A stretch of 64,000 nucleotides of DNA from positions 1 to 64,000 of the forward strand of contig JAEINO010000005.1 in assembly GCA_016342345.1 (NCBI GenBank), read 5' to 3'. A program made the position numbers and the translations under genes. The stretch comes from Pseudodesulfovibrio sp. (lineage in GTDB: Bacteria > Desulfobacterota > Desulfovibrionia > Desulfovibrionales > Desulfovibrionaceae). Under the pieces are notes generated by a model. The model saw nothing but the letters and a program-made list of their open reading frames with translations, ran no database searches and was not told the origin of the DNA. Within the stretch, counting starts at the first letter, position 1. Every line of letters begins with the position of its first letter. This document shows, in pieces, positions 8,789 through 17,310 of this stretch.

Positions 8789-8929
8789 TGACAGAATACT
8801 CCCAGCACGCAGGAAAACATTGCCTGTTTCCATTTTTCAACCACAAACTCAAAATCTTTGCTGAACATGTTAACATTATTTTCAACAACTCATTTATCTC
8901 TGTAATCAAAATAAAATGATGGAGAAGTC

Positions 8930-9889
8930 ATGAACACCATCGCCCCTTCGAATTCACCGACACTCAGTTTTGTCGTGCCCATGTATAACGAAAACGCCGC
9001 TATCCCAATTTTCCTGAAACGGGTGAGGGCAGTCATGGAATCATTAGGGGAAAGCTACGAAATTGTCTGTGTGAACGATGGAAGCACGGATGAAACATTA
9101 TCGCAACTGATTGAAGCCCAAAAAACGGATGCACGCCTCAAAGTCGTCGATCTAAGTCGTAATTTTGGTAAGGAAGTCGCCCTGACCGCAGGCATTGACC
9201 ACGCTTCGGGCAAAGCCGTGATTCCTATTGATGCAGACTTGCAAGATCCGCCTGAAATCATTGGCGAGATGGTCAATAAATGGAGGGAAGGCTACGAGGT
9301 TGTCATTGCCATTCGCAGTGATCGCAGCGTGGACAGTTTTCTCAAACGAAACGCCGCTAAGTGGTTCTATTCCGTAATGAAACGAATGGGCGAAATTTCC
9401 ATCCCACCTAATGCCGGTGACTTTCGCCTCATGGACCGAAAGGTCGTTGACTCCCTCAAACGAGTGACCGAACGAACCAGATTCATGAAAGGCCTCTTTG
9501 CGTGGCTTGGTTACAAAAAAGCTGTCGTCTATTTTGTCAGGGAGAAACGTGCGGCTGGTCAAACTAGTTGGCGGTATTGGAAATTGTGGAATTTTGCATT
9601 GGAAGGAATCGTTTCCTTCAGTTCCTTGCCGCTCAGAATATGGAGTTACCTTGGCGTATTCACATCCTTGGGAGCGTTACTCTACATGTTCGTTATTATC
9701 GGGCGCACACTGTTCTCCGGTGTCGATGTTCCCGGATATGCATCCTTAATGGTCGTGATACTTTTCTTTAGCGGCATAAACCTGATTTGCCTCGGGGTCA
9801 TGGGTGAATATTTGAGCCGTATATTTATCGAAGTCAAACAACGCCCACTCTACCTGGTTCGTGAGAAATATGGATTTGAGTCGGAATAA
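8930..9889 (+). CDS. gtrB: GtrB-like undecaprenyl-phosphate glycosyltransferase (GT2)
   Basis: 319 residues. The N-terminal GT-A domain has SFVVPMYNEN, the VNDGSTDET nucleotide-binding segment and the metal-binding DADLQDPP (D101, D103). Two C-terminal membrane segments lie at about 235-255 and 265-290. This is the DPM1/GtrB architecture: transfer of a sugar from its nucleotide donor to undecaprenyl phosphate at the inner face of the membrane. The start is preceded by GGAGAAGTC. The 3' end overlaps gtrA by 20 nt, so the two are coupled. Confidence 0.85.
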   Translation: MNTIAPSNSPTLSFVVPMYNENAAIPIFLKRVRAVMESLGESYEIVCVNDGSTDETLSQLIEAQKTDARLKVVDLSRNFGKEVALTAGIDHASGKAVIPIDADLQDPPEIIGEMVNKWREGYEVVIAIRSDRSVDSFLKRNAAKWFYSVMKRMGEISIPPNAGDFRLMDRKVVDSLKRVTERTRFMKGLFAWLGYKKAVVYFVREKRAAGQTSWRYWKLWNFALEGIVSFSSLPLRIWSYLGVFTSLGALLYMFVIIGRTLFSGVDVPGYASLMVVILFFSGINLICLGVMGEYLSRIFIEVKQRPLYLVREKYGFESE

Positions 9890-10283
9890 CATCTATCTAT
9901 TTTTATTGCAGTTAAGCAAATTCGGTATTGTTGGCCTCTTGGCCACGGCAGTGCACGTGGGTTTGTTCACAGTGTTTGTCGAAACTGATATAGCGCGCCC
10001 CATGGTCGCCAATATCCTCGGTTTTATCCCGGCCTTTCTACTATCTTTTTACAGTCATTTTGCATGGACATTCCAATATCGGCAGCACGGAGGGCAACAC
10101 CATATTGTTCGGACAATCCTCAAGTTTCTTGGCGTAGCCTTATTCGGTTTTGCCCTCAACAGCCTGGGAATATTTATTGTCACTGACATAATGCAGGCCG
10201 AGTATTATCTTTCCATATTCGTCCTCCTGTTTTTTACTCCGATTGTGTTGTTTCTGTTGAATAAATTTCTTGTTTTCAAATAG
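9870..10283 (+). CDS. gtrA: GtrA-like flippase
   Basis: 137 residues with four hydrophobic segments (for example FGIVGLLATAVHVGLFTVF and a last one before LLNKFLVFK), the length and topology of the GtrA family, which flips undecaprenyl-linked sugar across the inner membrane. It starts inside the 3' end of gtrB; GTG 9861 is an alternative start three codons upstream. With the two genes before it, it completes a three-part glucosylation cassette. Confidence 0.82.
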   Translation: MDLSRNNIYLFLLQLSKFGIVGLLATAVHVGLFTVFVETDIARPMVANILGFIPAFLLSFYSHFAWTFQYRQHGGQHHIVRTILKFLGVALFGFALNSLGIFIVTDIMQAEYYLSIFVLLFFTPIVLFLLNKFLVFK

Positions 10284-10530
10284 TCTCCTGAAAAAAACAC
10301 TAAAAAAAAGACTCCTTTTAGCCTGATAATAATCGCTTCTCTTTTTCACAAATATTTTTTTATTAAACATACGGCAGCCACCGAACAACTGACTAATTTT
10401 ATTAAATAATTATGACAGTCCATACCGACAGAAATGCCACTTGGAACAACCAATTGATAAAACGAATGGAACCTGAAAAGATACGGTGGCACATCAAATT
10501 TAACGCGACGGATGTTGCCGGAGGCACTTC

Positions 10531-11145
10531 ATGATCGGATATCTGCACGGAACTCTTCTGTCCGCCAATGAGAAAGGCCTTGTGTTACTGACACCGGGTG
10601 GCGTTGGGTATGATGTGGCCGCTCCGACTTCGGTCATTGCCAAACTGCCGGGCAAAGGCGGCGAGGTCGAACTGTTCGTTCATACCCAGGTGGCGGAAAA
10701 AGCCATCGATCTCTACGGCTTTCTGATGAGCGACGATCTAGACCTCTTCCGTACCCTCATATCCATCGACAAACTTGGGCCCAAAAAGGCCCTGGCAATT
10801 TTGTCCATGTTCGATGCCGCACACTTGCGCGAAATAGCTTTCCGGGAAGACGCGACCATGCTCTCCACCGTACCGGGTATAGGACCAAAATCGGCCAAAC
10901 AAATTTTATGGAATCTCAAGGACAAAGTAGGCAAATTGCAAATGGTCACAAATCAGAGCACGGCCAACATGCCGCAAGGACCGCATGGCGAATACCTGGA
11001 CACCCTTGCAGGACTCAAGGGGCTGGGGTACTCTGAAAATGAAGTTCGCTCCATGATCATGGACGTATTTGACGCGGAACCGGATATGGACGCTGCCGGG
11101 GCAATCCGGGCGGTCCTCAAGAAAATAGCAATGGCACGCTCATGA
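10531..11145 (+). CDS. ruvA: Holliday junction DNA helicase subunit RuvA
   Basis: 204 residues. An N-terminal OB fold (MIGYLHG) is followed by two helix-hairpin-helix motifs, [11 protein letters not shown] and [14 protein letters not shown], and a C-terminal domain III that contacts RuvB. It binds the four-way junction and recruits RuvB. The start is preceded by CCGGAGGCACTTC. It overlaps ruvB by 4 nt (ATGA). The 247 nt upstream separate it from the gtr cassette and may hold its own promoter, though I could not place one confidently. Confidence 0.95.
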   Translation: MIGYLHGTLLSANEKGLVLLTPGGVGYDVAAPTSVIAKLPGKGGEVELFVHTQVAEKAIDLYGFLMSDDLDLFRTLISIDKLGPKKALAILSMFDAAHLREIAFREDATMLSTVPGIGPKSAKQILWNLKDKVGKLQMVTNQSTANMPQGPHGEYLDTLAGLKGLGYSENEVRSMIMDVFDAEPDMDAAGAIRAVLKKIAMARS

Positions 11146-12131
11146 GCAAATGCACCCTTCCAGAAGAAAACGTCCGGCCCAAAAGGCTCAAGGACTTCAT
11201 CGGTCAGGTTGATCTACGCAGCAACCTCAATGTCTTCATTCAGGCTGCCACCGAACGTGAACGATCTCTGGACCATACACTTTTCTACGGGAATCCCGGT
11301 TTGGGGAAAACCACGCTGGCACGCATCATGGCGTCTGAACTCGGTGTGAACATGGTTTCCACTTCCGGTCCGGTCATGGAACGATCCGGCGATCTTGCCG
11401 CCATTCTCACCAATCTGGATCGCGGCGACATCCTGTTCATCGACGAGATTCATCGCATGCCTCCCACAGTCGAAGAAGTACTGTATCCGGCCATGGAGGA
11501 TTTCCAGATTGATCTGGTTATCGGTTCCGGTCCCGGAGCACGAACAGTGAAACTTGATCTTGAGCCGTTCACACTTGTAGGCGCAACCACCCGTCTGGGG
11601 CTGCTCACCTCTCCCCTGCGTGATCGTTTCGGGTGCATCTTTCGCATCGAATTCTACACACCCGAAGAACTTGGCCGCATTGTCGAGCGTTCAGCGAAAA
11701 TCCTTGAGGTCAAGGTTGAACCCGATGGGGCATTGGCCATCGGCAGACGAGCCCGAGGCACTCCGCGTATTGCCAACCGCCTGCTCAGACGCGTGCGGGA
11801 TTATGCGTTGGTACACGGCGACGGTATCGTGACCAAGGAAATTGCCGAATCCTCTCTGGAACGGCTTGATGTCGATCAGTACGGCTTGGACAACATGGAT
11901 CGCAAAATCCTGACCCTTATGGTGGAAAATTTCGAAGGAGGACCAGTGGGACTGAAAACCATTGCTGCGGCCTGCGCCGAGGAAGTCCGTACCATCGAGG
12001 ATATCTACGAACCCTACCTCATCCAATGCGGATTTCTGAAACGCACCCCACGCGGACGTGTGGCGACAGCCAAGGCATATCAGCATCTAAAAATGCGGAT
12101 GGGCAATGGAGATCAACTTAATTTGATATAG
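11142..12131 (+). CDS. ruvB: Holliday junction ATP-dependent helicase RuvB
   Basis: 329 residues. Walker [10 protein letters not shown] at 50-58, Walker B FIDEIHR near 104, sensor region GATTRLGLL, and a C-terminal winged helix ([13 protein letters not shown] and [10 protein letters not shown]). It is the AAA+ motor that drives branch migration with RuvA. Its start codon overlaps the ruvA stop. It is followed by a strong bidirectional terminator. Confidence 0.96.
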   Translation: MSKCTLPEENVRPKRLKDFIGQVDLRSNLNVFIQAATERERSLDHTLFYGNPGLGKTTLARIMASELGVNMVSTSGPVMERSGDLAAILTNLDRGDILFIDEIHRMPPTVEEVLYPAMEDFQIDLVIGSGPGARTVKLDLEPFTLVGATTRLGLLTSPLRDRFGCIFRIEFYTPEELGRIVERSAKILEVKVEPDGALAIGRRARGTPRIANRLLRRVRDYALVHGDGIVTKEIAESSLERLDVDQYGLDNMDRKILTLMVENFEGGPVGLKTIAAACAEEVRTIEDIYEPYLIQCGFLKRTPRGRVATAKAYQHLKMRMGNGDQLNLI

Positions 12132-12150
12132 CATTCCAGCAAGTTATTTA

Positions 12151-12179
12151 AAAAGCCGATTGAAAAATCGGCTTTTTTG
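12151..12179. terminator. Bidirectional intrinsic terminator
   Basis: Stem AAAAGCCGATT/AATCGGCTTTT with a short loop. T-runs occur on both sides, so it can end ruvAB on the plus strand and the convergent gene 12194-12526 on the minus strand. Confidence 0.9.
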
Positions 12180-12193
12180 TTTGACAAAAGAGA

Positions 12194-12526
12194 CTATTTC
12201 TTTTTCATGGAAAAATTTACTTCCTTTTTTTTCCCCTTTCCCAGAAAGATATTCTTTTCACCCGGCTTGTAGGTCCCATCCGGCTTAGCAAGTGCCCGAA
12301 CAATATATTCATCGGCAGAAAGGCCCTCGATCACATAAATTCCACGACTGTCAGTGACAACGGATTTACTGGTGTAGGTGGCTTCACCAATAACAGTGAC
12401 AAGCGCATTTTCCATAGGAACGCCGTTAAAATCAACGGCACCGTAAATGATGGAGGTCCCACCTGCCAGCACAGGAACAACAAGGGACAGGACAAGAATG
12501 ATCGTGAATACCGTTTTGCGCAGCAT
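12194..12526 (-). CDS. Exported protein with carboxypeptidase-regulatory-like beta-sandwich
   Basis: 110 residues. A signal peptide (residues 1-21, ending VPVLAGG) is followed by a single CarboxypepD-regulatory-like fold: YGAVDFNGVPMENALVTV, then SRGIYVIEGL and a Lys-rich tail. Such domains are found in exported proteins and have structural or binding roles. It stands alone between ruvB (convergent) and the rubredoxin gene (divergent). The specific function is unknown. Confidence 0.75.
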   Translation of the reverse strand: MLRKTVFTIILVLSLVVPVLAGGTSIIYGAVDFNGVPMENALVTVIGEATYTSKSVVTDSRGIYVIEGLSADEYIVRALAKPDGTYKPGEKNIFLGKGKKKEVNFSMKKK

Positions 12527-12681
12527 GGCTAAATGCCTCCCGAGATAGTGTTTTTGTAAAGTATTAGATCATACGTAAATTCTCAAAAGCATCCAAACAG
12601 AAAATAAATCCCTTAATGATCGCCCAGATTCATGGGACCAATCCGCCCCCTCCATCCACCGGCCTCTTGGAATTTTACCTT

Positions 12682-12695
12682 AAAGGTTAACCTTT
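12682..12695. promoter_or_regulatory. 14-bp palindrome upstream of rubredoxin
   Basis: AAAGGTTAACCTTT is a perfect palindrome 73 nt before the rubredoxin start. It is a possible operator; no regulator is assigned. Confidence 0.35.
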
Positions 12696-12768
12696 TTCCT
12701 CGAAATCAGTTGAAACCCATGAAAATGTTGGTAAGGTTGACTGAACTAAAAACCATGGAGGTTTCATC

Positions 12769-12924
12769 ATGGATAAATGGGAATGTTCGTGCGGCTATGT
12801 GTATGATCCGGCTGAAGGAGATCCTGCAAACAACATCGCCATTGGCACCAAGTTCGAGGACTTGCCCGAGGACTGGGTCTGCCCGCAGTGCGGTGCCGAT
12901 AAGGAATATTTCGAAAAACTCTAA
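12769..12924 (+). CDS. Rubredoxin with an atypical CXC first half-site
   Basis: 51 residues, preceded by ATGGAGG. The fold is clearly rubredoxin: [11 protein letters not shown] (9-19), the [12 protein letters not shown] segment (31-42) and overall length. The second metal half-site is canonical C38-x2-C41, but the first reads C6-S-C8-G9, one residue shorter than the usual C-x2-C-G. I re-read the codons TGT TCG TGC GGC; a deletion of one codon relative to typical rubredoxins would explain it. Rubredoxin carries single electrons, for example to oxygen-detoxifying proteins. Whether this shortened site still binds Fe is open. Confidence 0.88.
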   Translation: MDKWECSCGYVYDPAEGDPANNIAIGTKFEDLPEDWVCPQCGADKEYFEKL

Positions 12925-12933
12925 CAGGCCGAC

Positions 12934-12972
12934 TGCTTGCGATGTCCCTGACCAGTGGGGACATCGCAAGCA
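12934..12972 (+). terminator. Stem-loop after rubredoxin
   Basis: Perfect 15-bp stem (12934-12948 with 12958-12972) and a 9-nt loop, starting 9 nt after the stop. The T-run is weak (CTGTTTT), so it may stabilise or terminate the short mRNA. Confidence 0.6.
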
Positions 12973-13081
12973 TGAACTCTCTGTTTTAGCAAAGAGTACA
13001 GTATGCCGAGCCAGAATAGATCAACAACACTGAAACAGATGGTAAACCGACAAATCGGTTCCAGCCACAAGGGAGCGACTC

Positions 13082-13324
13082 ATGGGAATCATTGCATATT
13101 TATTGATAGGTCTGTGTGCGGGGTTCCTAGCTGGAAAGATACTCAAAGGTGGCGGATTCGGCTTGATCGGCAACTTGGTTGTGGGCATAGTCGGCGCTGT
13201 TGTGGGTGGCTTCATATTCGACTTTCTTGGATTTCAGGCCACAGGCATGATTGGCTCGCTGCTGACAGCCACTGCTGGTGCGATCATCCTGCTGTTTCTC
13301 ATAGGTCTTGTAAAAAAGAACTGA
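13082..13324 (+). CDS. GlsB/YeaQ/YmgE-family small membrane protein
   Basis: 80 residues, nearly all hydrophobic, with three membrane segments and the family Gly pattern GFLAGKILKGGGFGLIGNLVVGIVG given here as two halves around residues 14-38, then VGGFIFDFLGF. The start is preceded by GGGAGCG. Members are stress-associated inner-membrane proteins (often called transglycosylase-associated, without enzymatic evidence). It is monocistronic. Confidence 0.85.
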   Translation: MGIIAYLLIGLCAGFLAGKILKGGGFGLIGNLVVGIVGAVVGGFIFDFLGFQATGMIGSLLTATAGAIILLFLIGLVKKN

Positions 13325-13527
13325 ACCAGTTGGCAATTTTGCTTGCAATAGCCTGACAGTGGCGTATTATTAAAACAAGTCAAAGGACCGTTTCAAGTTA
13401 ACGCCCTACAAACCTTAAGATTCATCGAATCGGCCAGTGTTTTCAGGCAACGCTCAGCAAACATTAAATCCTTTGGTAGAGGGCCTGTTGATTGGCAACC
13501 TCCTTACTAAACGAAGTCTTTAGTGAC

Positions 13528-13555
13528 AGCCCCCGGTTCCGGGGGCTTTTCTTTT
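13528..13555 (+). terminator. Intrinsic terminator
   Basis: Stem AGCCCCCGG/CCGGGGGCT with a TT loop, followed by TTTCTTTT. It ends the plus-strand transcript, either read-through from 13082 or a separate small RNA. Confidence 0.85.
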
Positions 13556-13660
13556 GGCTAAACAGTCCATTGGCCATGAGGATGAAAAGAAAAACCAAAG
13601 ATTTTTTTCATAAATATCTAATCATTCTGCCAATCATTTTTTCAGGACAAGCTCTCCCTC

Positions 13661-13697
13661 AAAAAAAGAAATGACCGGCAGGGGGTTCCTGCCGGTC
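13661..13697 (-). terminator. Terminator of the large minus-strand catabolic operon
   Basis: On the minus strand: GACCGGCAGG/CCTGCCGGTC (10-bp stem, 5-nt loop), followed by ATTTCTTTTTTTG. It lies 100 nt after the stop of the gene at 13799. Smaller hairpins (CTCAAGACA/TGTCTTGAG, GTGATG/CATCAC) lie between. Confidence 0.8.
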
Positions 13698-13798
13698 GGG
13701 GGTGAGCTGTTCCTGCCAAAGAGTTGGAGGTGTGTACTCAAGACACGGTTAAGGTAATGTCTTGAGAGGGTGATGGGGGCATCACTCTTTGGGGTCAG

Positions 13799-16615
13799 CT
13801 ATTTGTTGGTAGTACACTCATCGATCAGATAAAGTATGTTTCTATATGGCTTTCCGCCATGAAGGGTCAGACCGATCTCACAAGTACGAGAGGTGCTATA
13901 CCCTTCGGAGCAACTCCGCGTGCTTTCCTCAAGAGTACGCAATGCCGAGGCGTTGAGTTCCGGGTGAGTAAAGCCCTTGTCACCCGCGAATCCACAGCAA
14001 TGAATTTCTTCGGGAATGACCACTTCGGTCACGCATTTCTCTGCTACCTGACGAAGGGTCTCGACCAATCCCATTTCGCGGGTGGAACAGGTTGGATGCA
14101 AGGCAACGCTACGGGTTTTCTTGTTGAAACAGAGCTTGTCGGCAAGGAATTTCATGACGAATTCGGCTGGCTCATACAGGCCAAGCCTCTTGTCGAGCGT
14201 CTTTCTCATGCGAGCAAGACAAGGGCTGGTGTCACAAAGAACCGGAATGGTTCCATTGACTGTTTCGCGAAGCAGGACTCTTCCCAATTCATCGGACTTG
14301 AAATCAGCCTGCTCAAACATTCCCTTGGTCTCAAAGGCTTTTCCGCAGCACAGTCCCTTGGTCTTCTTAGGAATGATGACCGTGAATCCCGCTCTTTCCA
14401 GCAAACGAAGGGTCACGTCGATGAGCGGTTCATTCTTGTGAACACCATCATCGGCATAGCCCATTGTGCGGACTGCACAGGACGGAAAGTAAACAACCTT
14501 GTTCAGGCAACCAGTTGCACTGGGAGTCGGGATGGAAGAACCACCGGTCAAGTTGATATCTCGCAGACCAGGAACAGTCATGCCCGTGATACCCTTGACC
14601 ATAGGAGTTGTCTTGGTAACCAGAGTACGGCCCATGAGCTTTTGCGCGGCAGATGCCACATGCAACATGGAAGATGCCGTTTTTTCCACGAGTTTGAAAT
14701 GCTTTGCAACCTTGTCGGCACGGGAACGCTCGGTTTCCGTCAGAGCTTCTTTGCGCAACTTTTTCATGTATCCGGCAATATCAAGTCCAAGGGGACAACG
14801 CATGGAACACAGTCCGTCAGTGGCGCACAGGTCACGCCCCTTCTTGTCGAACAGTTTCTGCCATTTTTCAGCTTTGGACAGATCTCCAGAGACGCGCAAA
14901 CTCGCTATGGCACGCAGAATATAAATGCGTTGACGGGAAGAAAGACCGACTTCCTTGGAAGGACACACGTATTCGCAGAATCCGCAATCCACACAGGTAT
15001 CGACAATCTTGTCCACCGGACCGGCGTATTTCAAATTGGTCAAATGGCAACGAGGATCATCGTTCAGAATGACCTTGGGATTGAGCAGATTCTCAGGATC
15101 AATGACCTGTTTGAGATCCTGCATTACCTTGTAAAGATCATCGCCCCACTCCAAACGAACGAACGGAGCAACAGCCCGGCCAGTGCCATGCTCGGCCTTG
15201 AGCGCGCCGCCCAGAGACAGAACAACATCACCGACTTCGGCAATAAGTTCGCCCATTCTGAGCACATCTTCTTCCACGTTAAGTCTGAGCGGAATCGAGA
15301 AATGAATGTTACCGTGCAGGGCATGACCATGCACGCCTGATTCGGTAAACCCATGCTTTGCAAGAATCTCAACAAAAGAGCTACAGGCTTGGGGCAGATT
15401 TTCAATGGGGACACAGTAGTCCTCGGAATACGCATATTCGTCAGGAGCACGGGTTCCGGCAAGAATGGGGAACAAGGCGCGACGGATATTCCAAAGGGAT
15501 TCGCACACGGCATGATCCGTCACAAACTCAGGCTGCACGGCAACGTCCACTCCGCTCAATGCTTCGAGCACCAGGTCAACATTGGTCTGCAGGATCGCGT
15601 CATCCTCACCTCTGGTTTCCAGAAGCAGTGCGCAACCATCATCACCCAACCCCTGAAGGGAATTCGGAAATTCAGGCAGCTGCATCAATGCGCTCAAAGA
15701 GACACAGTTGAGAAATTCGACAGCATACATGTCACAACTTTTCTCAAGACGCAGTACCCCCTGTATCGCCTCATCAAGAGAAGTAAAACCGACCAATGCA
15801 GTAGCGCGCTTGGGTTTGAGGATACCTGTACGGAACGTGATGGAATGGATAAAGGCAAGAGTTCCCTCGGAACCGATGATGAGATGTTGCAGCAACTCGA
15901 CGGCATCGTCATAATCGGTGAACGCATTGAGACTATATCCGGCTGTATTTCTGATAGAAAATTTGCGCCTGACCTTCTCGTCCATTACTTCATTATTGAG
16001 AATCCGCTCGCGTATATCCAAAAGTTCCTGAAGCATCTTGGCATGGCTTTTCCTGAAAGCGGCCACACTGTCTTCATCTTCGGTATTCACGGTAGTTCCG
16101 TCCACCAAAGTAAAATGCAGACCTGTCATCATGTGAAACAGGTTCTTGTCTATGGTGCAACTCAAACCGGCTGCATTCGTTGCTGCCATGCCGCCGATGA
16201 ATGCACTGTTAACTGAAGAAGGGTCAGACGTCATGAGACGTTTATAGGGAACCAGGGCAGTATTGATATCGCCGCCCACAACGCAGCAGCCTGCGCGCAC
16301 ACGCTCTCCGCCATCCAGAATTTCAAGACGCTTCCAATGCGGACCAACAAGGCGAACGGTAACTTCCTCGGCAATGGTCTGCCCGCTCACGCCAGTACCC
16401 GCACCTCGAAAGGTCAAACTGACCTTGTGAGCATGGGCATAACCAAGTAAAGCCTGCAATTCTTCCGGCGTCTTGACGTCAACAACCGCCTTGGCAATCG
16501 GCTCGAAAGGACTGCCATCAACCGAATAGGCTTTTACAAGTAATTCCTCTGTATGGACTCTTTCTTCAGGGAACGTATTCTTGACATCCGCAATAAATAC
16601 ATCAATAGGACACAT
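13799..16615 (-). CDS. FAD/Fe-S 2-hydroxyacid dehydrogenase, Dld-II/GlcD-GlcF fusion type
   Basis: 938 residues. The N-terminal FAD-binding_4 domain (about 40-220) has RGAGTGVSGQ and a long FAD-oxidase C domain to about 530. Two ferredoxin cysteine sets follow, CVDCGFCEYVCP (near 555) and CATDGLCSMRCP, then two CCG modules (PSCAVRTMG, GLCCGKAF; HPTCSTREMG, HCCGFAGDKG). This is the layout of the large respiratory D-lactate dehydrogenases. It would oxidise a D-2-hydroxy acid to the 2-oxo acid at the cytoplasmic membrane face. It is the last gene of the operon, after the 2-oxoacid oxidoreductase, so a 2-hydroxy acid other than lactate is possible. A strong hairpin separates it from the preceding gene. 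Confidence 0.85.
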   Translation of the reverse strand: MCPIDVFIADVKNTFPEERVHTEELLVKAYSVDGSPFEPIAKAVVDVKTPEELQALLGYAHAHKVSLTFRGAGTGVSGQTIAEEVTVRLVGPHWKRLEILDGGERVRAGCCVVGGDINTALVPYKRLMTSDPSSVNSAFIGGMAATNAAGLSCTIDKNLFHMMTGLHFTLVDGTTVNTEDEDSVAAFRKSHAKMLQELLDIRERILNNEVMDEKVRRKFSIRNTAGYSLNAFTDYDDAVELLQHLIIGSEGTLAFIHSITFRTGILKPKRATALVGFTSLDEAIQGVLRLEKSCDMYAVEFLNCVSLSALMQLPEFPNSLQGLGDDGCALLLETRGEDDAILQTNVDLVLEALSGVDVAVQPEFVTDHAVCESLWNIRRALFPILAGTRAPDEYAYSEDYCVPIENLPQACSSFVEILAKHGFTESGVHGHALHGNIHFSIPLRLNVEEDVLRMGELIAEVGDVVLSLGGALKAEHGTGRAVAPFVRLEWGDDLYKVMQDLKQVIDPENLLNPKVILNDDPRCHLTNLKYAGPVDKIVDTCVDCGFCEYVCPSKEVGLSSRQRIYILRAIASLRVSGDLSKAEKWQKLFDKKGRDLCATDGLCSMRCPLGLDIAGYMKKLRKEALTETERSRADKVAKHFKLVEKTASSMLHVASAAQKLMGRTLVTKTTPMVKGITGMTVPGLRDINLTGGSSIPTPSATGCLNKVVYFPSCAVRTMGYADDGVHKNEPLIDVTLRLLERAGFTVIIPKKTKGLCCGKAFETKGMFEQADFKSDELGRVLLRETVNGTIPVLCDTSPCLARMRKTLDKRLGLYEPAEFVMKFLADKLCFNKKTRSVALHPTCSTREMGLVETLRQVAEKCVTEVVIPEEIHCCGFAGDKGFTHPELNASALRTLEESTRSCSEGYSTSRTCEIGLTLHGGKPYRNILYLIDECTTNK

Positions 16616-16725
16616 AGGAACTCCTTACGAAACGTATCGGATTGGAGTTTCCGACACTTTTCTGTACATGAAATGAGGTGTCTGCATCTAATTTCATTGT
16701 ATGGTTCAGGCGATAACCGCCTCAA

Positions 16726-16763
16726 GGGCCCCCAGACAGATGTCGCGATCCGTCTGGAGGCCC
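16726..16763 (-). promoter_or_regulatory. Intercistronic 16-bp stem-loop
   Basis: Arms 16726-16741 and 16748-16763 pair over 16 positions with two G-U pairs on the minus-strand RNA and a 6-nt loop. It lacks a T-run, so RNA processing or differential stability between the gamma subunit and the dehydrogenase is more likely than termination. A smaller AGGCG/CGCCT hairpin (16709-16723) follows it. Confidence 0.5.
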
Positions 16764-16772
16764 GCTCGCAAC

Positions 16773-17309
16773 TTAAACCGCGTTAAACCCACATTCGAAA
16801 GCCTTCATGTTTGCAGCTTCGAATTTTTCTTTTCCTTTTTTCCTGAACATGTCGTTCATGCCCTGGATTCCGTCTTCCATGGAGAAATCGCCTGCCAGCT
16901 TGATGATGGCTGCGGCTGCGATGATGTTCGCACCGCGCGGCTGTTTGATCTCCTGAGCCAAAGTGGAGCATGCCAGCTTGTAGACCTTGACGTCGTCGCG
17001 GACGTTCACATCACAATCAACCATGTCACTGTTGACCAGGATAATTCCACCGGACTTGACCATGGGATAGAACATCTCGAAAGACGGACCGTTCATGGCC
17101 AGCAAAAGATCGGGATCTTCCTGTGCCGGGTTATAGATGGTGTCCTTGCCGTACTTTACGGTGCAGTTTGCAGTACCGCCGCGCATGGCAGAGCCGTAAG
17201 AAGGAATCCATGTTGCATTCTGGCCCTTGAATATAGCGACCTGCGACATGACCAGACCGGAAGTCAGCACTCCCTGCCCACCAAAACCTGCGTATACTAT
17301 TTCACGCAT
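16773..17309 (-). CDS. 2-oxoacid:ferredoxin oxidoreductase, gamma subunit
   Basis: 178 residues from the ATG at 17309 (MREIVYAGFGGQGVL), which follows AAGGAGAAC and sits 1 nt after the beta-subunit stop; the longer frame from 17339 overlaps beta and is not needed. GFGGQGV and the SYGSAMRGGTANC segment are gamma-subunit signatures that help bind CoA. Together with the alpha, beta and delta genes upstream it forms a four-subunit enzyme of the Vor/Kor type that makes acyl-CoA, CO2 and reduced ferredoxin. Confidence 0.9.
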   Translation of the reverse strand: MREIVYAGFGGQGVLTSGLVMSQVAIFKGQNATWIPSYGSAMRGGTANCTVKYGKDTIYNPAQEDPDLLLAMNGPSFEMFYPMVKSGGIILVNSDMVDCDVNVRDDVKVYKLACSTLAQEIKQPRGANIIAAAAIIKLAGDFSMEDGIQGMNDMFRKKGKEKFEAANMKAFECGFNAV

Positions 17310-17310
17310 T

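Larger units (their letters stand above)
13325..13798. other. Gene-free stretch with terminator hairpins and a possible small RNA
   Basis: No credible coding sequence. The plus strand from about 13380 to 13555 ends in a perfect intrinsic terminator (13528-13555) although the nearest plus-strand stop is 200 nt upstream, so an independent small transcript is possible; no promoter or known RNA family was recognised. The right half holds hairpins that belong to the end of the minus-strand operon. Confidence 0.3.

Noticed and set aside
13331-13347. TGGCAATTTTGCTTGCA as a sigma-54 promoter
   Set aside because: The GG and GC elements are 11 nt apart instead of 10, and no plus-strand gene follows.
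13859-15340. 493-residue open frame on the plus strand
   Set aside because: It lies fully antisense to the clear FAD/Fe-S dehydrogenase, shows no domain, and is explained by the codon bias of the real gene.
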